A DNA stretch of 64,000 nt from Nemopilema nomurai (GCA_003864495.1 ML133473.1:186001-250000); one strand, 5' to 3'. Counted from the first letter of the stretch, positions 11,647 to 30,158 are shown. Translations and numbers: made by a program. Notes: a model not told the origin generated them from the letters alone.

Positions 11647-14600
11647 ATGAAAGAAGCGGCTTGGATCGTACTTGTTTTGTGCTTGGCTGTGGAGAGAATC
11701 GGCTCCCTATCCATTCCAACGGACGTTCATTCATATTGCGATGAAGACAGTTGCCCTCCTTACAAACTCGTGAAACGGATAGGGGAATTGGAGTTGCGAT
11801 GTTACAGGCAATCGATCTGGGTCTCAGTTTCTGGACAAGGTAAGGGTTGTTACCCATTGCAGTACTTTTATTTGGTTGTGAGTAGCACCTTGGGATGAAA
11901 AGCCGCTGTCGTTTGAAAGGCTTCAAATGCGGTCACCATCTGATTCAGTAGCTACCATTACAATTTGCTTCCAATCTGAAACTTTATAGATACGAGAAAA
12001 GAATACGTCCCACCGCCCCCTGATGTCAAGAGAACATGGACCGTGCGATGAGTAAGGTTGCTGGTTTTCTGACTCTGGTGTGTTTTTCCGTGGGGAAAGG
12101 TAGACATAAAATCGATATCTTCTTGGTTTGTTTTCCATGTTGCGGCTAGCAAGCAAAGCCCGTCATCCTATTTGCTTGATTAGTTTTCGGTGACAATTCT
12201 ATCAGATTATGCAGTGGTGTATTTGTGCGAATGTGTTGTCGCAACTAGTGGTTGACAGGACCATTCCTAACTTAACCTTCTTTGGGTGGTTTCACGAATC
12301 CCCTACAAAAATAGCCCCGTTCTGTTTACAAATCACAACCCCACCTTGCCTTTTATTAACGTCTGCACTGCGCGGCTCAGTAACCGGGAAGATTGTCTAA
12401 CCTTTGGTTACATAATGTGCCAATCCGAAGTAAGAAAGACGCTTGACCCGTGAAGCCAATACGTCCACGAGTCTTGCTTCTAGTGTTACCGTAGTGCGTC
12501 GGAGATGATCGATTTCATGCGGGTAATGAGACCTGCTAACACTGGTCGACAGAAACCCAGCGATGAATCATAAAAACAAACCGGTTGAAGGCTCAGTAGA
12601 TATGTGCCGCCCGCAACGTGTAATTTCGATACCCATTCAATTAGGCCGGAATGCAGATTTCGTTTGATCCAAGGCTAAGTAAAGGAGCTCAACTAAGCTC
12701 ACATTAATTGGACTGACCCTCATTTGCTCATGTCGCCGGATCATCTATTGTTGTTCTCCTGCATATTATTGACGTACGTATAATGACAGTAATGAACGCC
12801 AAACACCTCTTAAGAGCCGCTGCGTCAAATAAGTGCCCGGTTAAAGGGTTGATATGACGGCTGAGTTCATTCGATTTACTGGGGTTGACTTGATGGAAAA
12901 TGGCATGAACCAGCCAGTGGGGCAGAGGAGACTCCGCGTAAGAAGTTTGAAAACCGAACTGCGCATTCCGTTGCACTCGAGTCGCTTCTAGGCTTCGACG
13001 AATGCTGCTGAAGACATTTAAGAATGTCAAGGAGAAATATGCAAATCAGCTTGAAATCAAATTCAACCCACTGAGAGCCTTCAAAGAATAGATCAATAAC
13101 ATTTTCATGCGTGTACCACGCAAGGCTCATACACAGTGTGTTTGGATTGAAAAGTTGTTTGCTGAAAGTAGTTCAGAATGTTTTTTTCTGGAGAGGGTGC
13201 TGCTTTATAGATTTACCCATTCGTTCTCGAATGCTTGTTAAGAAGCTTCGCAATAGCGTCAAGAATCACAGGGCTACCTTTCGTACTTCATAGAGGATCC
13301 TTTTTAGGTTTACGAATTGGCCACAACTGGACAGTCTCCTGTTGACCCTGGAGGTCAGCATTTAGGATTCATTTCTGGCGCACAAGCAGTTATATGATCA
13401 TAATAGAGCTTTGCGTTGCCTATAATTCCTTTTCCAAACAACGCCTGTTATAGGAGGAGTTTATTACGAAAGCCGCACTTAAATGTATTTTTTAGAGTAT
13501 GCTAAAACATAGCTGGTAAATTTAGTACTTTGAGAATATCAGAGTGGCGGTTAATGCATCTCTAATCATCAACAAGTAAATATTACAGGGAATCATATTG
13601 TGCACAACTTGACTCTCTCTGATAAAATTAAACTAGTAAAATGTTTGCGAAAAAGACATCCTGCAAAACATCCACAATCCTGCAAAATTAATCATGAGTA
13701 GGAAGTTCATAATGAAAAACTGTTTACGCAATGATTTGAATTTTCTACATTCCCCTTCATAAGCCTATGATTGTTTTGACAAGGAATATCAAAATCAAAA
13801 ATTTATTGAACTTTGCATTTTGTACCAAAGCGTACTTGAAAGAAAGTACGAATTGACAGGAACAGGTTTCATATTTACATTAAAATGTACTGTTTGACAG
13901 ATAAAGTTTGAATAATTGACTGAAAGTTGCTACAGCCAATTGGTTGCAAAAGTGGTCGACTGTTAAGACTATGTCGAAATAACCAGCCGAGACAAGTAGC
14001 GTGTCTTCTGATTTGTGAAAGACATCTGACACATGATGATGTTAAATCGAAGAAGGAATGGTTTGACGATGGCATGTTTTGAACTTCTCGAAAGATTCAT
14101 GAAACACCAAGACTCTATTATTTCATTAGAGAACCGACTAATTACAAAAGTGGCTCGAAATCCTTACCTTCTCAAATTTAACCTCCATTTTCTTTGCTTC
14201 TCTTTTGCTGCATTCTCATTTCCTTAGGCCACGTAATTTTTTCCCGCACACGTTTAGATTGATTTGCCAAAAATGTCGCAAGGAAGCCATTGGCAGTTAC
14301 TACAAAAGTGACAAAGAGAGGGCCTAGATGAGGCTCTAGTTAAAATCGCAAATTAGTTAAGGTGTTCAAGAAGACATCGTTTTCATGAAGTTTCGCGTGC
14401 GGTATTTTCTAATTAAGCTGAGATTTTCCCTGCTCTTCAAATGTCAATAACGCCGGCCATTAAACCCTGGTTTCCTGAGCCTGAGCCACTTGCACTCCAT
14501 CGCAGAAAAAACAAGCTGTGTTTGTGGCCATTAAATTTAAAACTAAATTGAACAACGTTTTATCAGCTAATTCTCTTAATTAGTATTTTTCGCGGGCAGT

Positions 14601-17600
14601 TTGTGCTATCACTCGTATGATTGCTCCTGCGAGGGCTTTCAACATATGGTTGCTCTAAGCAGATTACTTTGCCTTCCCTGCTGACAAACCTCAATATAAA
14701 GTCACACAAATTCGATCCAGTGGCCTGTCCGCTGCATACCCCTTGCTGTCTCTTTCTTTACGCAAATAAAGTTCACCTTAATCAGAAGTTTACCAGAAAT
14801 CTCCCAGCTGATCAATTGGCGCTATTGCACTTTCGCACCTCTCAGCAACCATACATCATATATATTATTACTATATACCAATCGATAGCTCTTGATTAGG
14901 CAATCAATATGGTATATAGTTTGAAACAATTTACCGCAACGGGGGGCTGTATCCAATTAAAAATCTTCTTACGTTTCCCAGTTCCGCGGCTCCCCGTCCC
15001 CGAGACAACAACAACACCGTCCTCGGCAATATGACACATCACTGAGTGGTGTCGTCGGCCTTTCTTCGGAATGTGCCGTTCCAGGGGGGATGCCTTCCGC
15101 ATCGTTGCTTCGAAACTCGATCATTTGCTGTTAATTTTCCTATGGATTGCAGGGCGGCCGGAGCCAGGGGGCCGTTTTCGAAAAGAAATTGTGTGGACTT
15201 GCTTATGCTTAAAAGATTTCTAAGATATTTCTGGTCGAAGCGGCTCTTCATTGCTAGACATAAGGCATCGATTGCTTCATAGAAATTCATATGGAAACTA
15301 TTTATTTCACCGTTGCTGGTCGTTTTATTTTGAAAATTTAGCTTACAACAACTGGATTCTCATCGCCGTTTTGCTTTGTTCCTGACTTTTATCTAGGGGT
15401 GGACTTACCGGGGGCGTAGGGGGTGCGACACCCCCCAATATTTTTGTTCTCTCCGGTAAATTTTGTTTTGATTCGGTAAAAAGCTTATTTGGTAGTCAGT
15501 AGTGATGAAATGATGCCAGTTTCTTCCATATTTATCCTCTTGTCCAGTCAATTCTAGTCTTTCTTTCAATATAATAAACTACTTGAAATCGAAGATGACA
15601 ACAGTCAGACAAGTGTGGGGATGGCTTAGCCAAGCTGGTCACTCAGTGCACCAAAGAGCTAAATTTACCAACAAGTGACCTGTTATGACCACTGCATCCA
15701 TGTCTAGTGCCTATAGAGGTGCTCAAGCAAAGCTTTCTGAAAGTCTGCAAAGGAATGTTCTATTTCTGAACGTAAGCTTCAAAAAGCCTGTCGCAAACAT
15801 TTGGTCATGCCATGAACGTTTAATTCATCTGCTTGAAGAAATGCTATCGTGATGCACGCCTTAGCGTGAATTATCTTTTTGAAAAATCGAAGTCATTTGA
15901 ATTAACATCAAGTTTAACTTTGTTCAAGAATATCATGCTTGCATTGGAACAAGAGGTGACGAAAGTGCAAGAGACCGAATTTGACCTAGTGAATGGTATT
16001 GACTTAATAAGGCAAAATAGTGAGATACTCAAAAGCATTCGAAGAGATGAGAAACAATTGATGGAGTTATAGATATAGCCCTTGCTCATTGTCATAGATA
16101 TGGAAAAACTCAAAAAGCAGAGTATGCAAAGCGATACAGGCCAGGGTTCCAGCAAGGTTTGATGAGAATTACAATGCCTGCCAAAATTGTTGGCACACTT
16201 ACGACAATTCTTTGACTCGCGTTCACTCATCCCCCCCCCCCCCTTCGAACAATGTTGTGTTGCTGCTAAACGAAGCGTCAATTTTACACCAAACTTTTCC
16301 CCCAGATTGACTAGATGCTATACTTTGTTACCAACATCGTTTTAGGAGGGAGGAAGGGGATTAACAGCTTGTGGCGTGTCAAAGAAATGAAAAATGCAAA
16401 AACCAGAGAAAATACTGAGGTGTTCCAAGGACTTTTGGCAGGCATTGTAGGTATTGCAATTTTCCACTCCTCCCAAGATCATTACCGTGTTGATATGTGA
16501 GTCATTGACAGGCTCACAAGAGAGTACAGAGAAATCGAGAAAGCATTGAATGAGTCCTTTGGTCATCTCAAATGCCTCCATCCGAAACTGCTTCATAAAG
16601 CTACAAAAAATGACTGCATTCTCCTCTGTCAAATGTTTCCCGACGATCTCAAAGATGCTCACCTTCTTTTTCTTGACATCAGAGACATGAGAAATGATAT
16701 AATGAAGACAAAGCCAAAGACAGTCTGCGATGCCTCAAAGGTATTGGAACTGGAACTCAAGCAAAATTGATTCTGTTTTTGTATAATTGAATATTGTAAC
16801 TATTTGCAGCTGAAAGTTTATGCTACAGAAAGAAATTAAAGTTTATGTAAAAAATTAAAGTTATCCAGAGAAATTCAAAAATGGGCGTTTCTATTATTTA
16901 GGCACCTGAAGATACTAAAACCTGATCATAATCTTACACCAACACCCCCCCCCCCTCCCCCAATTGTAACAGGGGTTAGACTTCCTCTAAAACCCTTGTC
17001 ACTTCGAGTAATCAACTAATTGAGAGTGAAGACAAAATACGAGCGACTCGTGTTGAGGTTAATCGCTGACTGAATTACTATGCAATAGGCTAAGTGTTAT
17101 ATACAAACGAAAGCGAGGTTAGCATAATAATTATGTATGTTAATTAATGGCATATGATCCTATTACACAATCGTTGCCTCTTAAATCCGCCCCTGCTTTT
17201 ATCGAATTCTAGAAGTTAACTAGGGTAACTTTTCCGTATTGCATAAGTGACATGCTCGACTACAGCGCTGGATTGGAATTTCGTGCAGTCTGTTGATAGG
17301 GGCTGCATCTCTGTTCCACCTTAGGGCCCCAGATACCTCTGTTATGACACTGAGCCAATTCTGCAATAATTTCCTACATTTCGGACAGCATTGTTGCAGA
17401 TGAGTTCATAACAAACATGGTGTCCGACGCAGGTTGGAAAGTGGAGGGGCCAAGGAAGATTTTAACAATCAGAACAAAAGATATTTAGAAAAGCTCTCGT
17501 TCCTCTAACCTAAGCGCTGAGCCGACTAAACAACTGCATGATTCTTTCGATACACAAAGAAAAGACTGATGAGATAAACCTAATCAACGTTGGAAATTAA

Positions 17601-20600
17601 TTTTGCTATGGCAATGAGAAACATACCCATACCTTTGGCCGATTGCGGAAAGTATGCGAAAACTAGTTCCGCTTTTTTTAGCAATTGTAAAGATGACACA
17701 AACGAAAAAACTGTGTAGCTTTTGAAAGTTATTTTATGGACGCAAAAAATTCATGTGTTTCAAGTGATGCAGGGATGGGAAGGCGTTATAACAAAGGGGG
17801 ATTAAATTGCTTAAATTTTTAAAAAGAAGAAAACTAAAATCACTTTGGAAGTGGGCTTGAGATAAACATAGAGACGGACAATTTGAAAAAGACATGATGT
17901 CCTTGCTGAACTATTTCGAAAGAAAACCCAATAGCCCTGTAGATTCGTTATCTAAAACAAAAAGTGAAATAAATCATCGTGGTTTAACTGACCGATAAAG
18001 TGAAGAAGTTATAAAACAGCTCAAGCCCAACAGTGAACAAAATAGAAGGAAACGAAAAAATACTGCAGCACAGCACAGCAACGAGCAGAAATAGGCCAAT
18101 ATGCCGCTCTAAATGGTAACAAAGCAGCAATTGTGAAGTTTTCTACAAAGTTTCCCAACATTAAAAGGCAAAATGTGATTTAGAAAATCATACTTAGAAT
18201 GCCAGAAGAAGAAGAATAGTAGTGAAGTTATAGTTATTGAAATAAAAAAGCTGACCATCCAACGTTGCTGCCAAATGATCTGATGAAAAAACTGTTTCAG
18301 CTTTGCGTTTGGGTGCCCCTGTGTCAGCCTCTGTGACTAATATAGTTCTAGTGTAGCGAAAGGTAAAGTTCTTGCAAATGATCGTTCACTGCTTCGCGAG
18401 GATAGGGGTATACCTCGTTAAATGCAGATTGAGCACGTCAAATTCCCTACAGAATTGATGTCATTGGTCGCGCAATGTCTGGTATCTTTGCAATTTTTTG
18501 TCGGTGCATGCTTTCCAGGTACGTACCTGTGGTTTGTGATTAGAGATGAGGGGTGGGCCCATATCATTTTCTCCCGGCCAAAGCGCCCCTGTAACGAAGA
18601 ATCGACGTTGATGCAATAATGCATACAACATTATTATAAACGTCTAAAATTTGAACCCAGAATATGAAACACTTTTTTGCCTCCATAAAATTACTTTCAA
18701 AAACTTCACAGTTTTTTCGTCTTTCCGCAATCGGCCAAAGGTATGGGTATGTTTCTCATTGCCATAGCAAAATTAGTTTCCAACGTTGATTAGGTTTATC
18801 TCATCAGTCTTTTCTTTGTGTATCGAAAGAATCATGCAGTTGTTTAGTCGTCATTGATGAACGAACAAAGTTTTTAACCCTCCTTTGATCTGATGTTGAC
18901 CATTCACTCTTGCTAAAGACATACTTAGAACATTTTACTCGCAAAACAGACAGCCTCATTGACAGTTAGTTGTTCATGACAAGAGCTTGGCCTTCTTGCA
19001 TTATGACTATCTAAAAATGTATGGAAAGCTCAATGAATATTTCGCCAACAACGCCTAGATTTAGTTTATTTTACTTAGCTACCACAATATCTGGCGTAGC
19101 AAGTCCACACAATTTCTTTTCGAAAACGGCCCCCTGGCTCCGGCCGCCCTGCAATCCATAGGAAAATTAACAGCAAATGATCGAGTTTCGAAGCAACGAT
19201 GCGGAAGGCATCCCCCCTGGAACGGCACATTCCGAAGAAAGGCCGACGACACCACTCAGTGATGTGTCATATTGCCGAGGACGGTGTTGTTGTTGTCTCG
19301 GGGACGGGGAGCCGCGGAACTGGGAAACGTAAGAAGATTTTTAATTGGATACAGCCCCCCGTTGCGGTAAATTGTTTCAAACTATATACCATATTGATTG
19401 CCTAATCAAGAGCTATCGATTGGTATATAGTAATAATATATATGATGTATGGTTGCTGAGAGGTGCGAAAGTGCAATAGCGCCGATCAATTTGCTTCATA
19501 TAGACGAAGTAGCATTTCTCAGCATTGTAACGAATCTGTGTTCTTTGCTGGCGTGGAAGGAGATGATATGCTTAGGCCCGAAGGCCTAAGCCAAGTAAGA
19601 CAACAGCGTAGTCGATAGATCAATGTATATCCAATCTGTTTTAAACAAGACTGACCTAATGGTCACGAAATACACTGAATATAACACTGAATATACTTGG
19701 AGATGACAATCAACAGTAATACGTCACTCTACAACAATGATCGTGATCACAATAACGGAAACGACACATTGAAATAAGACAATACATACTTGTTGACAAG
19801 ATTAAGGTCAATCAGAGACACTGCACGCAACACAACTAATTAACAAAACCCTAACACGTTACAGCATCGTCGTGGTGGCGCCCCCTTTTCATTGTGTTAT
19901 GATGTTTTGACGGTTAAGCTGATAATGGTCCTTACGCATGGCAAACGAGCCTACGTCACCCACATGGACGCACAGACCTTAAGCCTGTGGCAAAGTAGAT
20001 TACAACTTTTAGCTTAAGTGCTACGCGACACGCAGGGCTTTTAATTATAATAGCATTTTATTATCTGCACATGTGACGGACACAATCCCCTCGCAGTTGG
20101 GGTCTCTCAAGGCTCCTATCTTGCACCAGTGCTCTTTATTTGCACTGCTTTCTTGAAATTCGCTGCAAGGTTTTTCCTCCAGACTTACGCCTTTCTATAG
20201 CTATCAATGAGGCGACTTAGCATGAATAAAAATGCATTTCAGCAATTTGTCATGTGCATAATAAGGTTAACAATCACACTTCTACTTGTAGGAAAGCTGT
20301 ACGCGCCTGACCATAACCTTCCAGAATGGAAGCTGCACCAGTTCTTTGCCGGCAACAACACGAAGAACATAAAAGTGCCAAAGGGTTCGCTGACGAGCCG
20401 TGTTTTCGACGAGTCCAGGCGAACCTTCAGTGCGGAGTACTACGTCCCCAACCACTTCTGGAAGAATGTGCCGAGGCAGGTTGACCCATCTGTCCGTGTC
20501 ATCTACAGGTCATCGTTCTGCGCCTTTGTATACGGGTTCCCAGGATGGATATACAGCTTCGAGAGCATACCATATTGGAGATCGAAAGCTAGACTACTGA

Positions 20601-20779
20601 TCGACAAGTACGGCCACAAAGACTTGTACTACCCGCTGTTCTTTTTCTACGTAAATTACCATTCAAAGTCATCCTTCATCCCACAGTACAACGAGATCTG
20701 GTACATCGTCAACTTCTCAGCAAACGAGTCAATAACGGACATTGAGAGCAAAGAGAAAGCTAGGTCGCTGCATGGGTAG
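11647..20779 (+). CDS. Secreted SOUL/heme-binding-protein-like protein, two exons
   Basis: Exon 1 is 11647-11839 and ends in phase 1 at CAAG|GTAAGG. Exon 2 is 20292-20779, after the acceptor TCTACTTGTAG. Joined they encode 226 residues, the usual SOUL-family length. Residues 1 to about 22 form a signal peptide with a hydrophobic WIVLVLCLAV core. The SOUL domain then starts at CPPYKLVKR with ELRCYRQSIWVSVSGQG, the exact region where family members read YE.R.Y..W. Exon 2 supplies the C-terminal half: FSAEYYVPNHFW, VDPSVRVIYRSSFCAFVYGF, YPLFFFYVN and NEIWYIVN, matching the family's (F/Y)P, V.VR.F and NE.W.. motifs. Relatives bind tetrapyrroles or hydrophobic ligands; binding here is not shown. 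The signal peptide suggests secretion or the endomembrane lumen. The 8.45-kb intron holds nested transposons. The ATG at 20207 is an intronic in-frame extension, not the real start. Confidence 0.85.
11840..14809. other. Left part of SOUL intron, no recognised feature
   Basis: Intronic sequence between SOUL exon 1 and the transposon. Only short unsupported open frames are seen. I looked here for a middle SOUL exon and found none; the exon 1/exon 2 join is already complete in phase and homology, so none is needed. Confidence 0.5.
14818..15203 (+). repeat. Left terminal inverted repeat of the 4.67-kb element
   Basis: 386 bp, inverted copy of 19098-19483. The outer third is AT-rich with TATATA motifs and the inner two thirds are GC-rich. 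It carries the 68-residue open frame at 14896-15102 (-), which is simply part of the repeat. Confidence 0.9.
15394..17195 (+). mobile_element. hAT-like DNA transposon, degenerate, nested
   Basis: The termini are short imperfect inverted repeats: TAGGGGTGGACTTA at 15394 and, on the other strand, CAGGGGCGGATTTA ending at 17195. Direct copies of CTTTTATC flank them (15386-15393 and 17196-17203), the 8-bp target duplication typical of hAT elements. The interior has broken plus-strand coding sequence, with open segments at 15833-16072, 16315-16500 and 16546-16770 in shifting frames. They contain Leu/Lys-rich helical stretches resembling the C-terminal half of hAT/ZMYM1-type transposases; that similarity is inference. 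Poly-C tracts at about 16231 and 16946 are also inside. At 1.8 kb with stops and frameshifts it is non-autonomous. It inserted into the larger 14818-19483 element. Confidence 0.75.
17523..18850. repeat. Inner inverted repeat, possibly a second nested element
   Basis: A left arm starting at 17523 with CGACTAAACAACTGC and a right arm ending at 18850 are inverted copies. About 130 bp match closely at the outer ends (17523-17652 against 18721-18850). After a roughly 50-bp indel in the left arm, similarity continues to about 17763 on the left and 18665 on the right. The roughly 900 bp between the arms has no recognised coding sequence. I see no target-site duplication at the outer ends, so it may be a decayed foldback element or a local inverted duplication. 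It lies wholly within the 14818-19483 transposon. Confidence 0.7.
19098..19483 (-). repeat. Right terminal inverted repeat of the 4.67-kb element
   Basis: 386 bp, inverted copy of 14818-15203. It ends at 19483 with AATAGCGCC, directly before the duplicated GATCAATT. Confidence 0.9.
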
Positions 20780-23335
20780 CCATGAAGTAATAGTAGTCGC
20801 AACAGTTTATCGTCATCTCGATAACTACCCCCGTGTCTGGTGGCTACTTTTCAGTAGTGAAGCCCTTAAGATACTGAGGAAGTAACGGGAGGGTCCTGTT
20901 ATAAGCACATGTAAATTATAGCTCATCATTTAAATATCTTCTAGTCAAGGTAGAATCTACTTCAATTGATATTCATCCTATCAGGCTGTCAGCACTTGGA
21001 ATTAGCAAAACCTTTACTCCACTAAATACAAGAAGAAACAAGGAACTTTTTTCCCCCAAACCTTCTTGTTATAACTCTTTCAAAGGTAAATACTGCATAT
21101 TGCGTCATGAAACCTGTTTGGTCCTGGGACTTAGAGCTCTGAAACCAAGCAGTAAAATTTAGAGCTATAAGGTGAAACCAGGTAGAATGGAGAATGTGAT
21201 AACTACAAAATTCAAGCAAGCGCAATGGACATGAATGATTATCCGATGAACTAACTTTTGTTGCATTTTATAAGGCAGCTAAAAATGATAGGGCTCTCTG
21301 GCCTATACCTGCTGTGCCAAAGAAGTCTAACTTTCTTTTCTGTGCTCAGCCCCCCACAGAAAAACCCCCACAAATACCATCCTTTTCCTGCACAAATGAG
21401 ACTATGGTCTTTCGTTTCTTCAAAAACACATTGCCAGTATTGTCTCTTTGCATACATTGCAAACTCAGTTTGGCACTTCTATGTAGAAGGTGGAACAAGG
21501 GCTATCATGTTTCTCTAATGCCTTCTCAGCCGCCGCGTAAATCCATCTGGATTGAAACCCTAATTGCCACTCTTGCTAAACGACTTCAATGCCCTCTAAA
21601 AGTCGTGCTCTCGCGTTATAGATTTTTGCTAGGTCCCTGTTTCTGGCTTAACTTTAGCAACCAGCGGATTCGAGCATTTTGTAAATTATATATTTTAAAC
21701 TAAGTAGTATTTAACAGACCACAGTTTTGGCAGTTCTACCATATTATACGGAGGAACGTATAAAAAGGAAACAAGAACAGCTCGCTCTGACTTGACAAAG
21801 CTATGATTTATGGTAAAATAGCTGTCTTTAGTTTCATGTAGCTTAAAATCATTAAGCCACTTACCAACGACGTTATAATTGATTACTTTGTAAGTACATT
21901 CATGATATTTTCTTGCCTACATTCATGTATTTAAAGCCAATAACTTAATTCAACGTCTTGTGTTCTCGCCTCTCTTCTGAAATAGGAACTTCGTCACCGT
22001 GGTAGCAAACCTGGCTTCGATGCTTGTGTCATGCAGTTGGAAACTTGTGGATTCCTGCTAAGTTATTGCAAAGAGAATCAATACAAAATTTAAGCTTATT
22101 TCAAAAGTTATGCTTGTGTCAAAGTACTTAGGTCAAAGTCACAAAGTACTTAGGTCAAAGTGCTTGTGTCAAAGCACTTTGGCTGTTCGATATTTGGGAT
22201 TTATTCAACTTATTAGAAGCTGGGATTGGTGTATGATTTGTGCTTTTAGCACGACATACCTAGGCCCTCATTCGAGACATAAAACATGCATCAATTACAC
22301 CAAATACCTACAGCTGTGTGCAGCTCATTAAAATGTTAAGCAAGTATCTGTTTAAACGGATGCATAATGCGATGGCAATGCTAGGCTTGTAAAATGAAGC
22401 TTTGTAATCATCAGAATGTTTTGTGGACAAGATTGTTGAGATGAAAAGCATGCTCTTGCTTTCTAATAGTAACGTCTACATTCCTGTTAGAAACATAAAT
22501 TGTACATGGCCACAAATTACAGCTGAGGCAAAAGAAATTAATTCGCATTCGCTGCATTTGGCAGTGATGAAGTGACGAATTTAGAAATCCACTTTTCATT
22601 GATATTTGAAAGCAGTTAGTGCTGAAAAAACACGACAAGTTTAAAAACTCTTCAAGCACAGGTTCATTTTTTCATTGAAAGAATCACAAGGCACACAATC
22701 GATAAAAATATTATAGCCTTTCATATCAACTTCTTAATGTTATAACCTTAGTCATTTTTAACAAAGCTTCTAGAGTGGGAATCAACACGTATAGGAAACC
22801 ATTTCTTCATCTCTTACACTGCTTCTGTCTAAGAAAAGTCTGCAACACGTGGACTTAAACAGTATGGCTGGTACATGATGTTACACAATGATGTGGCCTT
22901 ACAATTGAAGTGCTAGAAAAAAGTGCTAGAATTTAGAAGACTTCAAAGAGCTTTCCAAAATCAAGATATTGTTAGTAGGAATAATAACGATTGCTCTGAC
23001 AGAATCAACAATAAGAAATTTCTCTGTTCCATACTAAGAAATATGAAACGATGAACAGAAAGTTTATTTCGCTTGTTAATGTGATATCCGACCATGTTTC
23101 TACGAACAAACTGCATTATCTTCCACGGCACATCTGAAGTCCTTTTATGGGGCAGTGGCTCAAGAGAACCGACTTCGAAAGATAAAACGTATAAATACCA
23201 TGGCATTACAAGAGCGACTATAAAAATTGAAAGAAGTACCATAGGCGGAATGCATGTCGCCGATGGGCGCAAATTAGGCGTGGGTTCGAAAAGACCGAGA
23301 CACAAGCATCGACCTCTCAAATCAAAGCAGTTTCA
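20780..23335. other. Intergenic, no recognised gene
   Basis: Between the SOUL stop codon and the CT-rich repeat. The longest open frame (21314-21703, +, 129 residues) is Cys/Pro/Leu-rich and matches nothing I know; it lacks other support. A short repeated motif AAAGTACTTAGGTCAAAGT occurs twice near 22120-22160. Confidence 0.4.
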
Positions 23336-23765
23336 TTCTTCTTCTACTCTACACTTCTAGTCTTGTTCGATCTTCTTCTACTCTACACTTCTAGTCTTGT
23401 TCGATCTTCTTCTACTCTACACTTCTAGTCTTGTTCGATCTTCTTCTACTCTATACTTCTTCATTCTTCTTCTATTCTTCACTTATACTCTTTTTCAACC
23501 TATTTCTACTTTACACTTCCACACTTCCTTATTCTTCTTCTACTCTATACTTCCGCACTTCTTCATTCTTCCTCTAGTCTAAAATTCTACACTTTTTCAA
23601 TCTACTTCTACTTTACACTTCCACACTTACTTATTCTTCTTCTACTCTATACTTCTATAATTCTTTATTCTTCTTCTATTCTTCACTTATACTCTTTTTC
23701 AACCTTCTTCTACTTTACACTTCCACACTTCTTTATTCCTCTTCCATTCTATACTTCTTCTTTTA
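23336..23765. repeat. CT-rich tandem repeat, 34-bp unit decaying
   Basis: Three nearly perfect 34-bp units start at 23341, 23375 and 23409 (each CTTCTACTCTACACTTCTAG followed by TCTTGTTCGATCTT). Progressively degenerate TTCTTCTACT / ACACTTCCACACTT units follow to about 23765. The strand is strongly pyrimidine-rich. Confidence 0.85.
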
Positions 23766-24491
23766 GATAGTTCTGCTGTTTAGCTGGATGTGATGTCATT
23801 AGTAAGTCACTTCTTAATCTGCCAATAAGGAAAGTAATTATATCAACGAGCTGAGAAATGCGTGGCAGAAATGAGCGTTGAAGATTGTGTTCCGACCGTC
23901 ATCCAACATTCGGCAGGATTGCAAGCAGAAATACAAATAGAAACACAAATCAATTGAAAAATTCTCTTCTATTCTGCAGATATACATAAGACAGGATCTC
24001 AAACATTTATTCATACAAAATTACAATTAAACTTAATTTGCCATAGTATTTCGAGTTTCTTCAGGAAGGAATATTGGAGACCCACTCAATTAAGTAAGAA
24101 GGAAGATGATACCTCTATTAGATGCATGGGAAACAGCAATATTTCAGCTCTTGCACTATAACCAGTCCCCTCAGGAAATTAACTATACAGCTTCACAAGT
24201 GTGCTTTCTTGAAGCATCCAAATCTCTGTTTCCTTGACCCTTGCAGTATTTGAAACATTGCATCGATATATTTTAGAAGAGAAAAGCAGTGTCAGAACTC
24301 CTACGCCCCAAGACAGATCCTGTACCCAAAGAAGTTGATGGATTTCTTGCCGCCAAGCATGATGACAGCTGCTTTGTTGAGTCAAAAAATGGTCTAATCA
24401 CAAGTTACAATGAAACCCTTTTTTCTTGGGGGTTGAGCTAGTATAAAACGAATTTAATTCTAAAACCTTTTAACCGCATGTTATTAAGCTG

Positions 24492-30158
<5,667 letters not shown>

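Larger units (their letters stand above)
14818..19483. mobile_element. 4.67-kb DNA transposon with 386-bp terminal inverted repeats
   Basis: The arms 14818-15203 and 19098-19483 are inverted copies of equal length and appear identical by eye over the parts checked, including the same 68-residue open frame on opposite strands. The outer termini read GGCGCTATTGCAC. Direct copies of GATCAATT lie immediately outside (14810-14817 and 19484-19491), an 8-bp target-site duplication. Near-identity of the arms points to a recent insertion. The superfamily is unresolved: 8-bp duplications fit hAT, P, Merlin or some Mutator-like elements, and long inverted repeats are commonest in the last. No intact transposase is visible. 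A minus-strand frame at 15039-15290 that starts inside the left arm may be a remnant. The interior was later filled by other elements (15394-17195 and 17523-18850). It lies in the SOUL intron, so it need not disrupt the gene. Confidence 0.85.

Noticed and set aside
14896..19405. Two identical 68-residue ORFs (14896-15102 minus and 19199-19405 plus) as a duplicated gene
   Set aside because: They lie wholly within the two terminal inverted repeats of one transposon and match because the arms match.
20207..20291. SOUL exon 2 as an independent gene starting at 20207
   Set aside because: The hydrophobic leader is intronic sequence ending in a good acceptor, and the true signal peptide and first half of the SOUL domain are in exon 1 with matching phase.
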